From Methanosarcina sp. UBA5 (GTDB taxonomy: Archaea > Halobacteriota > Methanosarcinia > Methanosarcinales > Methanosarcinaceae): 64,000 nucleotides of DNA. Both the position numbers and the translations under genes were made by a program. Within the stretch, counting starts at the first letter, position 1. Every line of letters begins with the position of its first letter. The notes under the pieces were generated by a model that was not told the DNA's origin, ran no database searches, and saw only the letters and a program-made list of their open reading frames with translations. Location: assembly GCF_002505485.1 (NCBI RefSeq), contig NZ_DAVG01000080.1, positions 137,318 through 201,317 on the forward strand, read 5' to 3'. Of this stretch, positions 44,760 through 53,959 are shown piece by piece.

Positions 44760-45804
44760 ATGACGATCCGCGCACTCATAATAGACGATTCTGCTTTAAT
44801 TCGCAAATAGGAACGGCAGCCAATGGAAAGGACGGCCTTGAGAAAATTGAAAAATTAAGGCATGATGTCGTTCTTCTAGACAATGTTATGCCTATTCTTG
44901 ACGGCCTTAAGACTCTTGATCGGATTATGAAGACTGTCCGACTCCTGTTGTGATGGTTTCAGCCCTCGGGGAGAGAGTCGAAGAGATTACGCTTACAGCT
45001 TTTGAATATGGAGCAGTGGATGTAATCCAGAAGCCTGAAGGGATTCTTAGTCAGAGCATGCCAGATATGGCAGAGGAAATTTGCAGAAAAATCCGCGTAG
45101 CTGCAAAAGACAATCTTGAAAATCTGGAGTGCATGCGAAATCGAGAATTGGAAGAACCGAAAGTAAATAAAAAAGAAAAAATAGAAGAGAACAGATCCCG
45201 GAAAGAAACAACGGCTTCCGTAAGAAATGTTCTTGCAATAGGCGCATCTGCTGTAGGCAAAAGAGCTTTGGAGAAACTTCTAGGTTCGTTCCCTGCCGAT
45301 ATCCCCGCCGCAGTCCTTGTAGTCAAGCACGTGCCTGCAAGTTTTACTGCATCTCTTTCAAAAAGACTTAATTCAAAAACGGCTCTCAGGGTAAAAGAAG
45401 CACAGGAAGGGGAAATAATAGAGGAAGGGAGCGTACTTGTAGCTTCCGGAAACTATCATATGGAAAATCATACAGAAGACCGTAAACGGTCGTAAAAAAG
45501 AGATCGTACACCTCTCGTGCGCGGCCCAAAAGAAATGGGCTCAAGACCGTCAGTAAATGCTCTTTTCAGGTCTATCGCCCCAATTTACGGCTCCAAAATC
45601 GTTTCCCTAATTCTGACCGGAATGAACTGCGATGGAACGGATGGAGTTGAGCAAGTAAAAAAGATGAGAGGAAAGGTAATTGTTGAGGCACAGAGTTCGT
45701 GTGTGATTTACGGAATGCCAAAAGAAGTTGTAAGGCGGAAATTGGCGAATTTTATGCTTCCTCTGGATAAAATGGCTGAAGAAATTGTAAAAATGATAAG
45801 CTAA
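44760..45804 (+). pseudogene. cheB: cheB remnant (chemotaxis methylesterase/deamidase)
   Basis: Decayed CheB. From ATG 44760 the frame reads MTIRALIIDDSALIRK and stops at TAG 44808. The receiver then resumes with NGKDGLEKIEKL, VVLLDNVMPILDGLKTL after an apparent deletion of about 50-60 bases. A one-base loss near 44935 shifts the frame before VVMVSALGERVEEI. The catalytic domain continues with VLAIGASAVGKRALEKLL, KHVPASFTASLSKRLN and, after an extra A near 45465 (MENHTED for expected MEIIQKT) and a two-base gain near 45520, GPKEMGSRPSVNALF and LTGMNCDGTDGVEQVKK. At least four lesions; certainly non-functional unless sequencing errors. Confidence 0.9.
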
Positions 45805-46066
45805 CTTTTCGAATTAAAAAAGCAGTCTGAGTTTTAAGGTTAAAGGTTAACTCTTCATACTGGACCTCTGTATTGAATTAAAGATTGAGCCGCCATTAAA
45901 CCAGAAGTGTTGTAATTAAATTAAAACTCGGGATTAAACCAGATGTTGGGATTAAACCAGAATTGAATACGAGACCAAGTCTAGAATTCAATCCCAAACT
46001 GAATTCTGTGTTGAGAAAAAATATGAAAAAGTAAAAATCTGAACTTCCAGAAAGGCAGGGAAAATT
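45805..46066. repeat. Spacer before cheA with GGATTAAACCAGA repeats
   Basis: GGATTAAACCAGA or ATTAAACCAGA occurs near 45896, 45932 and 45950, the last two 18 bases apart. No gene. Confidence 0.55.
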
Positions 46067-48010
46067 ATGGATATGTCAAAATATATGGGCATTTTCAGGG
46101 TAGAGTCTGAGAAATACATCAAAGAGTTGAGCGATTCCCTGCTGGCGCTTGAGAATGAGCCTGAAAACGCGGAACAAATGAATACGTTATTTCGTGCAGC
46201 TCATACATTCAAAGGCATGGCTGCAACTATGGGGTTCAAACAAATTGTAGAGTTAACGCATGAAATGGAAAGTTTGATAGACAGGCTGCGCACACGGCAA
46301 ATTGTGCTTAATTCTTCTTTGATTGACGTTCTCTTTGTATGTGTGGATACCCTTGAGGGGCTTGTAGAGAATGTCTGCGAGGGTAAAGGAAATGAGCCCG
46401 GAAAAAGAAAAGATGCGGCTAATAAATACGAATTCTATCCTGACGTCTACGAAGTGCTAAAAACCTTAAGGGGAGTAAAAGACTCTCCTGAAAAATCTTC
46501 TATTCAAAGATTCGAAGATAAAACTCTATCTGTAAAGGAAGAAAATGAACAAAAAGAAAGTGAAATGGAAGGTGACAGAGTAGGAGACAACAAAACAGAG
46601 GAGGGTGAATATAGAGATAGTAAAAAAGAGGATAGTAAAAGCGAAGATAGTAAAACAGAAATTGGCGAAGAAAGCGACGGCGAAAGCAAAGAGGGTGGAA
46701 AAAAAGGCGGCAAAATAAAAGATAATGGAAAAAAATGCAGTCGAGATAAAGAATTTTCAAAAATTGAAGAAACTAATAAAGTAAAAAAAACTGCGAAAGA
46801 AATTTACCGACCAGAAAAAGAAGAAGAAATCCTAACTTTTCCAAAATCGGGTCCTAAAGTAAAAACTATTCAGAGCTCAAGAATCAGTACCGAACAGCTT
46901 GATAAATTGATGAATCTAGTGGGCGAACTCATAATTAACCGAAGTAGAATAAACGAGCTTACATGCAACCTGAAATCCAAGGAGCTTGAGGCTGCACTTT
47001 CAGATTTTTATAAACTGACAAGAGAACTGCAAGACGAGGTGATCGAGGCAAGAATGGTACCTCTAGACCATATCACCTACATATATCCCAGAATGATAAG
47101 AGATCTTGCACGCATACAAAACAAAAAAATCGATTTTATAATCCAAGGAAAAGAAATCAAGCTCGATAGAACCATTCTCGAAGAAATCGGAGATTCCCTA
47201 GTGCACCTATTGAGAAATGCAATAGATCACGGGATCGAAATTCCAGAGAAGCGTGTGAAACTTGGGAAAAAAGAGAATGGCACTATACTGATTACAGCTT
47301 CAAGACAGGAAAATTTTGCCCTTATTAAAATCGAAGATGACGGATGTGGAATAGATACCAATGAAATCCGGAAAGTTTCATTAAAGAAAGGAATTATTTC
47401 AAGAGAAAATGCGGAGCAACTTCAGGAAGGGGAAGTAATGCAGCTGATTTTTACTCCAGGTCTCAGTACCTCTGACAGCGTTACCGATATTTCCGGAAGG
47501 GGAATAGGAATGGATGTTGTAAAAAATAGCGTTGAGCGCCTGGGAGGATCCGTAAAAGTCGAGTCAAAACCCGGACTTGGTTCCAGATTCGAATTGAAAC
47601 TGCCTCTAAACATTGCGGTTTATCAGGCTATGCTGGTAAGAATCGGAAATGAAAAATATGCGATTCCCTTCACAAGCATAGTAGAAAATATCGAAATCAG
47701 CTCGCAGGAAATCAAGCATATCGAGGGACAGGAAGTCGTTTTAATAGATGATAAAATTCTTCCACTTTTTAGATTGAGAAGGCAGTTTCAGCTGCCTGAT
47801 GATGGCGACGAGAACAATACTTTCGTAGTTCTGGTTGAAAAACGCGGGCAATATATTGGAATAGTCGTGGACGAGCTGCTTGGAAAACAGGAAGTGATAG
47901 TAAAAAGCTTCAAAAGCAAACTTCTTGACAATACAAAAGGGTTTGCAGGAGCAACAATTCTGGGCAACGGAAACGTTATTTTGATAATTGATGTTAATTC
48001 CCTGATTTGA
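46067..48010 (+). CDS. cheA: Chemotaxis histidine kinase CheA
   Basis: A 647-residue kinase that phosphorylates itself and then CheY. The P1 (HPt) domain has the phospho-acceptor His46 in RAAHTFKGMAATMGF. Residues about 150-260 are a highly charged, low-complexity linker (Glu/Lys/Ser/Asp), with no recognisable P2 response-regulator-binding domain. P3 dimerisation helices (STEQLDKLMNLVGELIINRSR), P4 ATPase with N-box LVHLLRNAIDHGIE, DDGCGID and GRGIGMDVVKN, and a CheW-like P5 (NIAVYQAMLVRIGNEKYAIPFTSI) follow. GGCAGGG precedes the ATG. Confidence 0.94.
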   Translation: MDMSKYMGIFRVESEKYIKELSDSLLALENEPENAEQMNTLFRAAHTFKGMAATMGFKQIVELTHEMESLIDRLRTRQIVLNSSLIDVLFVCVDTLEGLVENVCEGKGNEPGKRKDAANKYEFYPDVYEVLKTLRGVKDSPEKSSIQRFEDKTLSVKEENEQKESEMEGDRVGDNKTEEGEYRDSKKEDSKSEDSKTEIGEESDGESKEGGKKGGKIKDNGKKCSRDKEFSKIEETNKVKKTAKEIYRPEKEEEILTFPKSGPKVKTIQSSRISTEQLDKLMNLVGELIINRSRINELTCNLKSKELEAALSDFYKLTRELQDEVIEARMVPLDHITYIYPRMIRDLARIQNKKIDFIIQGKEIKLDRTILEEIGDSLVHLLRNAIDHGIEIPEKRVKLGKKENGTILITASRQENFALIKIEDDGCGIDTNEIRKVSLKKGIISRENAEQLQEGEVMQLIFTPGLSTSDSVTDISGRGIGMDVVKNSVERLGGSVKVESKPGLGSRFELKLPLNIAVYQAMLVRIGNEKYAIPFTSIVENIEISSQEIKHIEGQEVVLIDDKILPLFRLRRQFQLPDDGDENNTFVVLVEKRGQYIGIVVDELLGKQEVIVKSFKSKLLDNTKGFAGATILGNGNVILIIDVNSLI

Positions 48011-48069
48011 AATGCGTAAGAAGCCCTAATGGGATAAAAAACCTGGATAAAAATGCTGCCGGTGAAGAA

Positions 48070-48969
48070 ATGGGTAACAATCCAGTTAGAAAGGCAAGTG
48101 ATAATCAAATAAATAAAGAAGAGATAAGTAAAGAGATAATGATAGGTCAAAATCTGGAGGAAGACCCGGGCTTTGAGCTGTTAAAAAGAATTATTAATGG
48201 AAACACTGGCTTTAACTGTGAACATTATAAGGAAGCCCATTTCAGGCGTAGAATTAACTTGCGCGTTCGAGCCACCAATTCAGAGAGTTACGGAGCGTAC
48301 CTGAAACTTTTGAAGAAAGACCGGCAAGAATATGAATTTCTTCTCGATGCTCTTACTGTAAATGTCAGTGAATTTTTCCGAAATCCCGAAACCTTCAAAA
48401 TAATCGAAAAAGAGGTCATTCCTTCTCTTGTTAAATACAGATCAGGATCATTGACCCGATCAATTCGTATCTGGAGTGCTGGTTGTGCGGCAGGAGAAGA
48501 GGCTTATTCCCTTGCTATCCTGTTACACAGAACCCTGAAAACCGATTTTAATAGGTATAGAATAAGAATTATAGGTACGGATATTGATGCTCAAAGTTTG
48601 GAAAAAGCCAAAAAGGGCATTTACGATGAAAATTCACTTAAAAATCTTGATCCAGATACAAAGGAACGTTATTTCTTGAAACAGGGAGATAGGTATCGGG
48701 TAATAGATGAGTTTAAGAATATAACGCAATTTAAACATCATGATTTGATTTCAAATCCCAGAACCGATCATTTTGATCTTATTGTCTGCCGAAATGTAAT
48801 GATATATTTTAAAAAGGAGATTCAGGAGCAATTACAGCTTAATTTCTACAAGGCTCTCGAAAAAGGAGGATTTTTTATAATAGGAAAGTCCGAAACACTG
48901 CTTGGGACTGCACCAAACCTCTTTAGACCTTACAATACGAGAGAGCGCCTGTACATAAAGGAAATCTAA
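48070..48969 (+). CDS. cheR: Chemotaxis methyltransferase CheR
   Basis: S-adenosylmethionine-dependent glutamate methyltransferase, 299 residues, which modifies receptors. CheR N-terminal domain with HFRRRINLRVRATNSESYGAYL, then ALTVNVSEFFRNPETF, the SAM loop IRIWSAGCAAGEEAYSLAILL, GTDIDAQSLEKAKKGIY and DLIVCRNVMIYF. The start at 48070 is supported by GGTGA 5 bases upstream; a TTG at 48007 overlapping cheA would add 21 residues. Intact although its opposing enzyme CheB is broken. Confidence 0.92.
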   Translation: MGNNPVRKASDNQINKEEISKEIMIGQNLEEDPGFELLKRIINGNTGFNCEHYKEAHFRRRINLRVRATNSESYGAYLKLLKKDRQEYEFLLDALTVNVSEFFRNPETFKIIEKEVIPSLVKYRSGSLTRSIRIWSAGCAAGEEAYSLAILLHRTLKTDFNRYRIRIIGTDIDAQSLEKAKKGIYDENSLKNLDPDTKERYFLKQGDRYRVIDEFKNITQFKHHDLISNPRTDHFDLIVCRNVMIYFKKEIQEQLQLNFYKALEKGGFFIIGKSETLLGTAPNLFRPYNTRERLYIKEI

Positions 48970-48979
48970 AGGGATATTT

Positions 48980-49442
48980 ATGGAAGAAATCAAGAACCTG
49001 AGGAATTTTATACCGAAAATAATAGGCATTTCGAAACTCCCAGTTCTGGGATCATTTATGCATATCGAAAAAGACCTTGAAGGCTTAGATATTGATACTC
49101 TTTCCTGAAAAAAGTATAAGAAGCCTTTCTTTGATTCTCTCGGGTGAAAAAAGAATAGGTCTGATTGATACCATGAACAGGTATTTAATGGAAGAAGTCG
49201 GCCATATCCTAGCAGGAACTTATGTAACTGCGCTTTCGAAGTTTCTGGATCTTAATATTCTAATCCCAACACCTTATTACGGTGTATGATATGTTTGGCT
49301 CGATCCTGAATTCTGACTCACGGAAATGAGTTGTAAGACAGACTTCGCCCTCCTGCTCAATGCGGAGTTTTTTATAAAAGAAGAGAAAATTTACGGGAAT
49401 ATTTAAACTTTGTTCGATTCTGCTTCTCTAGATCATTTTTAA
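48980..49442 (+). pseudogene. cheC: cheC remnant (CheY-P phosphatase / CheD partner)
   Basis: Fragments of CheC in several frames. The start (ATG 48980 with AAAGGG) reads MEEIKNLRNFIPKIIGISKL, then HIEKDLEGL and a stop at 49108. In another frame comes ILFPEKSIRSLSLILSGEKR and MEEVGHILAGTYVTALSKFL to 49289. A further shift gives YDMFGSILNSDSRK, and a last one DFALLLNAEFFIKEEKIYG and LFDSASLDHF ending at 49442. The usual first phosphatase helix (with GxGNA) is missing, so an internal deletion is likely too. CheD follows. Confidence 0.8.
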
Positions 49443-49830
49443 AAAGAACTAATGAGTTGATTAACCGGAAGCCTGATTTATTACAAATATTTATGAGAAA
49501 ACAATTTTTAAAATGTTTATTGAAAAATCTGGCATTTGTGCTTAATTGAAATAGGATCAGATGACTGTGAATAAACTCAAGATTATATATAAATTACTTT
49601 TAAATAAACTAGAAATAACATATATAAATAACTTTTGAATAAGTTTTAAATTGGTTCTAAATAATTTTTAAATAAATTCTAAACAATTATAATTATTATT
49701 AAATAATTCACACAGAACTTTTAAACAATCCCAACTTTTAAACAATCTCTAAATAATTTCTAAACAGTTTTTAAATAATTTCTAGTTACTTCTAAACCAG
49801 AGAAATTTCTAAACTAGAAGGGTTTTCAAG
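49443..49830. repeat. AT-rich leader of cheD with degenerate repeats
   Basis: TAAATAATTT(C/T)TAAA and TTTTAAACAATC blocks recur at irregular 15-25-base spacing from about 49600 to 49815. No gene; Shine-Dalgarno AGAAGGG lies before cheD. Confidence 0.55.
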
Positions 49831-50310
49831 GTGACCGACTCAGGCATAATTGTAGTGGGAATAGGAGCCTGTGCATTGGCTAGGAGTCCGGTTAAAATTA
49901 AAACCTTCGGATTGGGTTCGTGTGTGTGTATAACACTTTATGATAAGCGGGAGAGAATAGGAGGGCTTATTCATACGATGCTTCCGAGTATAAGTCGTGC
50001 AAGGATAAAAGATAACCCTTTAAAATATACGGATTCCGGTATAGAGTATCTTGAAGCTGAGATACTTAAAAAGGGCTCATCCAGAAAAAGGCTCGAAGCA
50101 AAACTTGTCGGGGGAGCGCATATGTTTGAAAATCGGAACCTGAACATAGGTGAAAGAAACATAGAATGGGCCAGAGACACCCTGGAAAAGTTTGAAATAC
50201 CAATTATAGCTGAGGATACCGGAAAAAATTACGGGCGTACAGTAACCTTTGACACTTCTACTGGCGATCTCCTAATAAGGACTATTTTGAAAGGAGATAA
50301 GATAATCTAA
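49831..50310 (+). CDS. cheD: Chemoreceptor glutamine deamidase CheD
   Basis: A 159-residue CheD that deamidates receptor glutamines and binds CheC. The catalytic pair Cys31 ([14 protein letters not shown]) and His48 (GGLIHTMLP) is present, as are [26 protein letters not shown] and [22 protein letters not shown] start with AGAAGGG about 10 bases upstream. With CheC broken its inhibitory partner is missing here, unless another CheC is encoded elsewhere. Confidence 0.92.
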   Translation: MTDSGIIVVGIGACALARSPVKIKTFGLGSCVCITLYDKRERIGGLIHTMLPSISRARIKDNPLKYTDSGIEYLEAEILKKGSSRKRLEAKLVGGAHMFENRNLNIGERNIEWARDTLEKFEIPIIAEDTGKNYGRTVTFDTSTGDLLIRTILKGDKII

Positions 50311-50343
50311 AAGAAATAATCGGTTTCTATCTTTAATCGGTTT

Positions 50344-50440
50344 TTATTTTTACTCTATTTTCCCTTATTCATTTTATCTTTTACTTATTTTTATTTTTAT
50401 TCTATTTTTCCCTTATTCATTTTATCTTTTACTTATTTTT
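50344..50440 (+). repeat. Direct repeat of about 48 bases
   Basis: A T/C-rich block (TTATTTTTACTCTATTTT continuing CCCTTATTCATTTTATC) at 50344-50390 is repeated almost exactly at 50391-50440. T-rich 3' flank of cheD, possibly a duplicated terminator. Confidence 0.75.
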
Positions 50441-50710
50441 AATCTGTTCTTACCTTAAATTCATTTTACTTTTTTGATATTATTGAGATATGTTGAGAAA
50501 TATTATTGGGTTTATAAAGTAAGTCATTTTTCAAAATAATTCACTTTTTAATCCATTTTCGTCTCTTTGCCTTTTCTTTGAAAAATTATATATCTGATAT
50601 AAATATTATAATTGACATTGTTAGCCCGATTAATAAAGCGGAAGAAAATAAAGTAGCATAAAACTTTAAATGTGTATCTGGGGCTAAATCTAAGGTAATG
50701 TAGCACTTCG

Positions 50711-50877
50711 AATACATTTTGAGTACACTCTTAGTACATTTTAAGTATACTTCGAGCAACACATTAAGTATACTTTAGGTGATACTGTGAGTATACTTGA
50801 ATTATACATTAAGTATACTTAAAATAACACTCTGAGCACTACTCTAAAATTCTTTGAGTAACCCTTTGAGTAAATAC
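50711..50877 (+). repeat. Phased palindrome array upstream of ftr
   Basis: AAGTATACTT or GAGTATACTT occurs at 50743, 50766, 50789 and 50811; degenerate copies lie at 50721 (GAGTACACTC), 50834 (GAGCACTACT) and 50856 (GAGTAACCCT). Spacing is 22-23 bases throughout, about two helical turns. It ends about 135 bases before ftr. Candidate cooperative regulator binding array or leader RNA repeat. Confidence 0.75.
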
Positions 50878-51011
50878 TATATTCTAAGTTATTCTGTAAG
50901 ATATCTGGAAAGTTCTGAAAACTTATAGAAGACTGAAAAGCAGGGAAAACCAAGCCTAATCATTCGTGAACTAATTTCAAGATAGCAATAATAAGCAAAT
51001 GAGAGATTTTT

Positions 51012-51905
51012 ATGGAAATCAATGGAGTAGAAATCGAAGATACATATGCAGAAGCGTTTCCGATCAAGATTGCACGGGTACTCATAACAGCTGCTACCAA
51101 GCGCTGGGCCCTTGTGGCAGCTACTGAAGCTACAGGCTTTGCAACATCCGTTATAATGTGTCCCGCAGAAGCCGGAATTGAGAGGTTAGCAAGCCCCAGC
51201 GAGACACCAGATGGCAGGCCTGGAGTTTATGCCCACATCTGCACTTTCAAATATGAAGCTCTGGAAGAGCAACTTCTTGAAAGGATTGGGCAGTGTGTAC
51301 TTACAGCCCCTACAACTGCAGTCTTCAATGGACTTCCTGAAGCTGAAAAACAATTTAACGTAGGCTTTAAGCTTAAGTTCTTTGCAGACGGCATGGAATC
51401 CGAAACCCAGGTTGCAGGCCGCAAAGTATATAAGGTGCCAATTATGGAAGGGGATTTCCTGGCCGAAGAAAATATAGGAGCTATAGCTGGAATTGCAGGT
51501 GGAAACTTCTTCATCTTCGGAGACTCACAGATGACTGCCCTAACCGCAGCCGAAGCTGCTGTCGATGCAATTGCAGAGATTGAAGGTACAATTACCCCCT
51601 TCCCTGGTGGCATTGTAGCCAGCGGTTCCAAATCTGGAGCAAATAAATACAAGTTCCTGAAAGCTACTGCTAATGAAAAATTCTGCCCTTCCATAAAAGA
51701 TAAGGTTGAAAACACTGAAATCCCGGCAGATGTGAATGCTGTTTATGAAATAGTTATTAACGGGCTTGATGAAGAAAGCATAAAAGCTGCCATGAAAGCA
51801 GGAATTAAAGCCGCTGTAACTGTTCCAGGCGTTAAGAAGATCTCCGCAGGAAACTATGGTGGAAAGCTGGGTAAATATCAGTTCAAACTGCATGAGCTCT
51901 TCTGA
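51012..51905 (+). CDS. ftr: Formylmethanofuran:tetrahydromethanopterin formyltransferase Ftr
   Basis: Cytoplasmic methanogenesis enzyme of 297 residues that moves the formyl group from formylmethanofuran to tetrahydro(sarcina)pterin, the second step of CO2 reduction (reverse in methyl oxidation). MEINGVEIEDTYAEAFPIK is the family N-terminus; ATGFATSVIMCPAEAGIE, the TPDGRPGVYAHICTF segment, FGDSQMTALTAAEAAVDAI and FPGGIVASGSKSGANKYKFL are typical. Single-gene unit with a long, repeat-containing leader and a pyrimidine-rich terminator. Confidence 0.96.
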   Translation: MEINGVEIEDTYAEAFPIKIARVLITAATKRWALVAATEATGFATSVIMCPAEAGIERLASPSETPDGRPGVYAHICTFKYEALEEQLLERIGQCVLTAPTTAVFNGLPEAEKQFNVGFKLKFFADGMESETQVAGRKVYKVPIMEGDFLAEENIGAIAGIAGGNFFIFGDSQMTALTAAEAAVDAIAEIEGTITPFPGGIVASGSKSGANKYKFLKATANEKFCPSIKDKVENTEIPADVNAVYEIVINGLDEESIKAAMKAGIKAAVTVPGVKKISAGNYGGKLGKYQFKLHELF

Positions 51906-51911
51906 ACTCTA

Positions 51912-51960
51912 AAGTTTTTCCTTTTTTACTTCCTTCTCTATTCTTTTTTCCTTTCATTTT
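51912..51960 (+). terminator. Pyrimidine-rich terminator of ftr
   Basis: GTTTTTCCTTTTTTAC followed by further C/T runs to CATTTTTAG, starting 7 bases after the ftr stop. Confidence 0.65.
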
Positions 51961-52252
51961 TAGCCCATATATAATGATAATTTTACAATATAAGATAAAA
52001 TAAAGAAAAATTAAAGGTTGGCTACCCTGGCTGATTTTTGATGCTATATAAAATAGCATAGTAATCTTTTATTGGGTCTGTTTTAGTGTTCTCAGGAATG
52101 CGAGGAGTTCACAGATATCAGGCGATACTAAGAACCAAGTGATCCCCGGGAAATATAGAGCAAAAGACCCCATAGAATCAGAAAAATGAAGAATATTCGG
52201 GAACCAGGCTTCCAGAAACATCAGCATATTACGAATATCAAAAAACATAGAT

Positions 52253-52440
52253 ATCAAAGACTTTAGAGTCTAACTGGATTAAAGCCAGTTTGGTATCGAA
52301 AACTTAGAGTCTAACTGGATTAAAGCCAGTTTGGTATCGAAAACTTTAGAGTCTAACTGGATCAAGCCAGTTTAGATATCGAAAACTTTAGAGTCAAACT
52401 GGATCAAGCCAGTTTAGATATCGAAAACTTTAGAGCCCAA
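52253..52440 (-). repeat. Tandem hairpin repeat in the 3' flank of the TraB gene
   Basis: Four units of 41-42 bases, each with an inverted repeat AACTGG ... CCAGTT (at 52272/52285, 52313/52326, 52355/52367 and 52397/52409) joined by TATCGAAAACTTTAGAG(T/C). The array runs up to and includes the stop codon region of the minus-strand TraB gene (52430-52432), so the unit boundary coincides with the gene end. The 51961-52252 part before it shows no gene. Confidence 0.85.
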
Positions 52441-53959
52441 TTGCGTTGAACCCAGAAAGTAGAATATCTCTCGGGTCAATGCCAGTTACATGCATCATGA
52501 CATAAGCTGCAACGAAGGTCCCTGTCATACTTCCTATGTTTGCAAAGCTTGCGACAAGGAGAACTCGCATGAACTTATTTTTGAACATTTCCCTGAAGGT
52601 TTCTACTCCTGCGAGGGCTTTTATATCTGCAGTGGTAGGATTTCGCTGTTTTGCTTCTACAAGACCAGCAAACCAGCCTGCGGCAATAAGAGGGTGCAGA
52701 GTGGTTAGCCAGGCAACCAAAAAGGCAGTCAGAACTGAGTAAGGATGGCCACCTGCAAGTAAAGTACCGGCTGCACTGAGGGTTCCTGTAATGATAAACC
52801 ACCATCCGAAGGCTATTAAAAGGAGTTTCAGCGGAACGCCAGAAAGCAGCAACAGCAAAAAAAATCCAACTATAACGGCAACAAAAGCAAAGCCAACAAT
52901 CTTTCCAAGGCCTATGCGTTTCTTTGGAACCTGTATAAGACTATCCAGGGAAGGAACGGTTTTCGGGTTCTTCAGGTACTTAGTTACTCCTGGCTTGTGT
53001 CCAGCTCCAATTACTACGACAATAGTTTTGTTTCCACCTGCCGCAACCCTGAGGATGCTTCCTGCAAGATATGCGTCCCTTTCATCAATGAGAACTTCAG
53101 CTGCAGTCGGGGCAAAATCTCTAAGTTCATTTACGAGGCCAGTTACAACATCGGTTTCTGTAATTTTATCAATATCGATGTCGGTCCCTTTTCCTATTCC
53201 TATTAGGCCACCTAACAGGGAGCCGATCATCTTAACTTTTTCCAGGAACTTCATTTTTCCCCAGAAGCGCTGAAGAGTCACCTGGATATCCCGGTCAATT
53301 AGGGCAACTTTAGCCCCGATAGATTCGGCTTCCTCAATTGCGGAAAGCATCTCAGCTCCGGGTTTTACACCCATGTCGTCACCGATCTTTTTCTGCACAT
53401 AGGCAAGCAGCCAATGAATGACGTAATAGTTAACCTTGCCTTCAGTAAGAATTTCCTTGATAGGGACCTGCCTTTCCTGCACATTACCCTTTAGGGAATC
53501 ATAACGTCCCCTGCAAAGCTCGACAGCTACAATATCCGGTTTCAGATCCCTTATAGTAGCCTTGACCTCGGCAACACTCTTTTCCGAGACGTGGGCGGTT
53601 CCTATAAGCACAACTCTTGATGGCTGGCATTCAGCCTGATGCGCATCCGAGAATTGGGAAGGTGAAGGAATTGAAACTTCGGAAGCCGAATCAGGAATAG
53701 GTTCTGAAATAAGTTCGGAACTTATGTCAAGTTTTGTTTCAAGCTCGTCAGGTTCTATTTTGGATACTGGCACAGGAGTTTTGTTTTCCTGCGGCATGTT
53801 AATTGAAGAACCAGAAATTTTAGACTTTCCAACAGAAATAGAATTTTCTGTGGATTCGGTCACAAGTTTGTCCATAGAATATATTGACTCCTGAGATGAA
53901 CTATGAAAATTGTAGTCAGGGTCCTTGTCCTGAGAATCTGTAATTTCAGGTTTGTTCAT
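52430..53959 (-). CDS. TraB/PrgY-family membrane protein
   Basis: A 509-residue TraB-family protein. Residues 1-110 are a Ser/Glu-rich low-complexity extension. The TraB domain begins VVLIGTAHVSEKSVAEVKAT (GTAHV motif), with ELCRGRYDSL, ALIDRDIQVTLQRFW and VVVIGAGHKPGVTKYL. C-terminal four to five helices lie at about 345-460 (IVGFAFVAVIVGFFLLLLLSG, LKLLLIAFGWWFIITG). The family is related to pheromone-shutdown proteins and GumN; its protease-like role is not established. The 3' end runs into a tandem hairpin array. Confidence 0.88.
   Translation of the reverse strand: MNKPEITDSQDKDPDYNFHSSSQESIYSMDKLVTESTENSISVGKSKISGSSINMPQENKTPVPVSKIEPDELETKLDISSELISEPIPDSASEVSIPSPSQFSDAHQAECQPSRVVLIGTAHVSEKSVAEVKATIRDLKPDIVAVELCRGRYDSLKGNVQERQVPIKEILTEGKVNYYVIHWLLAYVQKKIGDDMGVKPGAEMLSAIEEAESIGAKVALIDRDIQVTLQRFWGKMKFLEKVKMIGSLLGGLIGIGKGTDIDIDKITETDVVTGLVNELRDFAPTAAEVLIDERDAYLAGSILRVAAGGNKTIVVVIGAGHKPGVTKYLKNPKTVPSLDSLIQVPKKRIGLGKIVGFAFVAVIVGFFLLLLLSGVPLKLLLIAFGWWFIITGTLSAAGTLLAGGHPYSVLTAFLVAWLTTLHPLIAAGWFAGLVEAKQRNPTTADIKALAGVETFREMFKNKFMRVLLVASFANIGSMTGTFVAAYVMMHVTGIDPRDILLSGFNAIGL

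Noticed and set aside
43000..50310. Archaellum gene cluster next to the chemotaxis genes
   Set aside because: No flagellin, FlaI/FlaJ-like or CheF-like gene is visible in the window.
52253..52440. CRISPR-like array
   Set aside because: Units abut with no unique spacers and each unit is itself a hairpin; no cas genes in the window.
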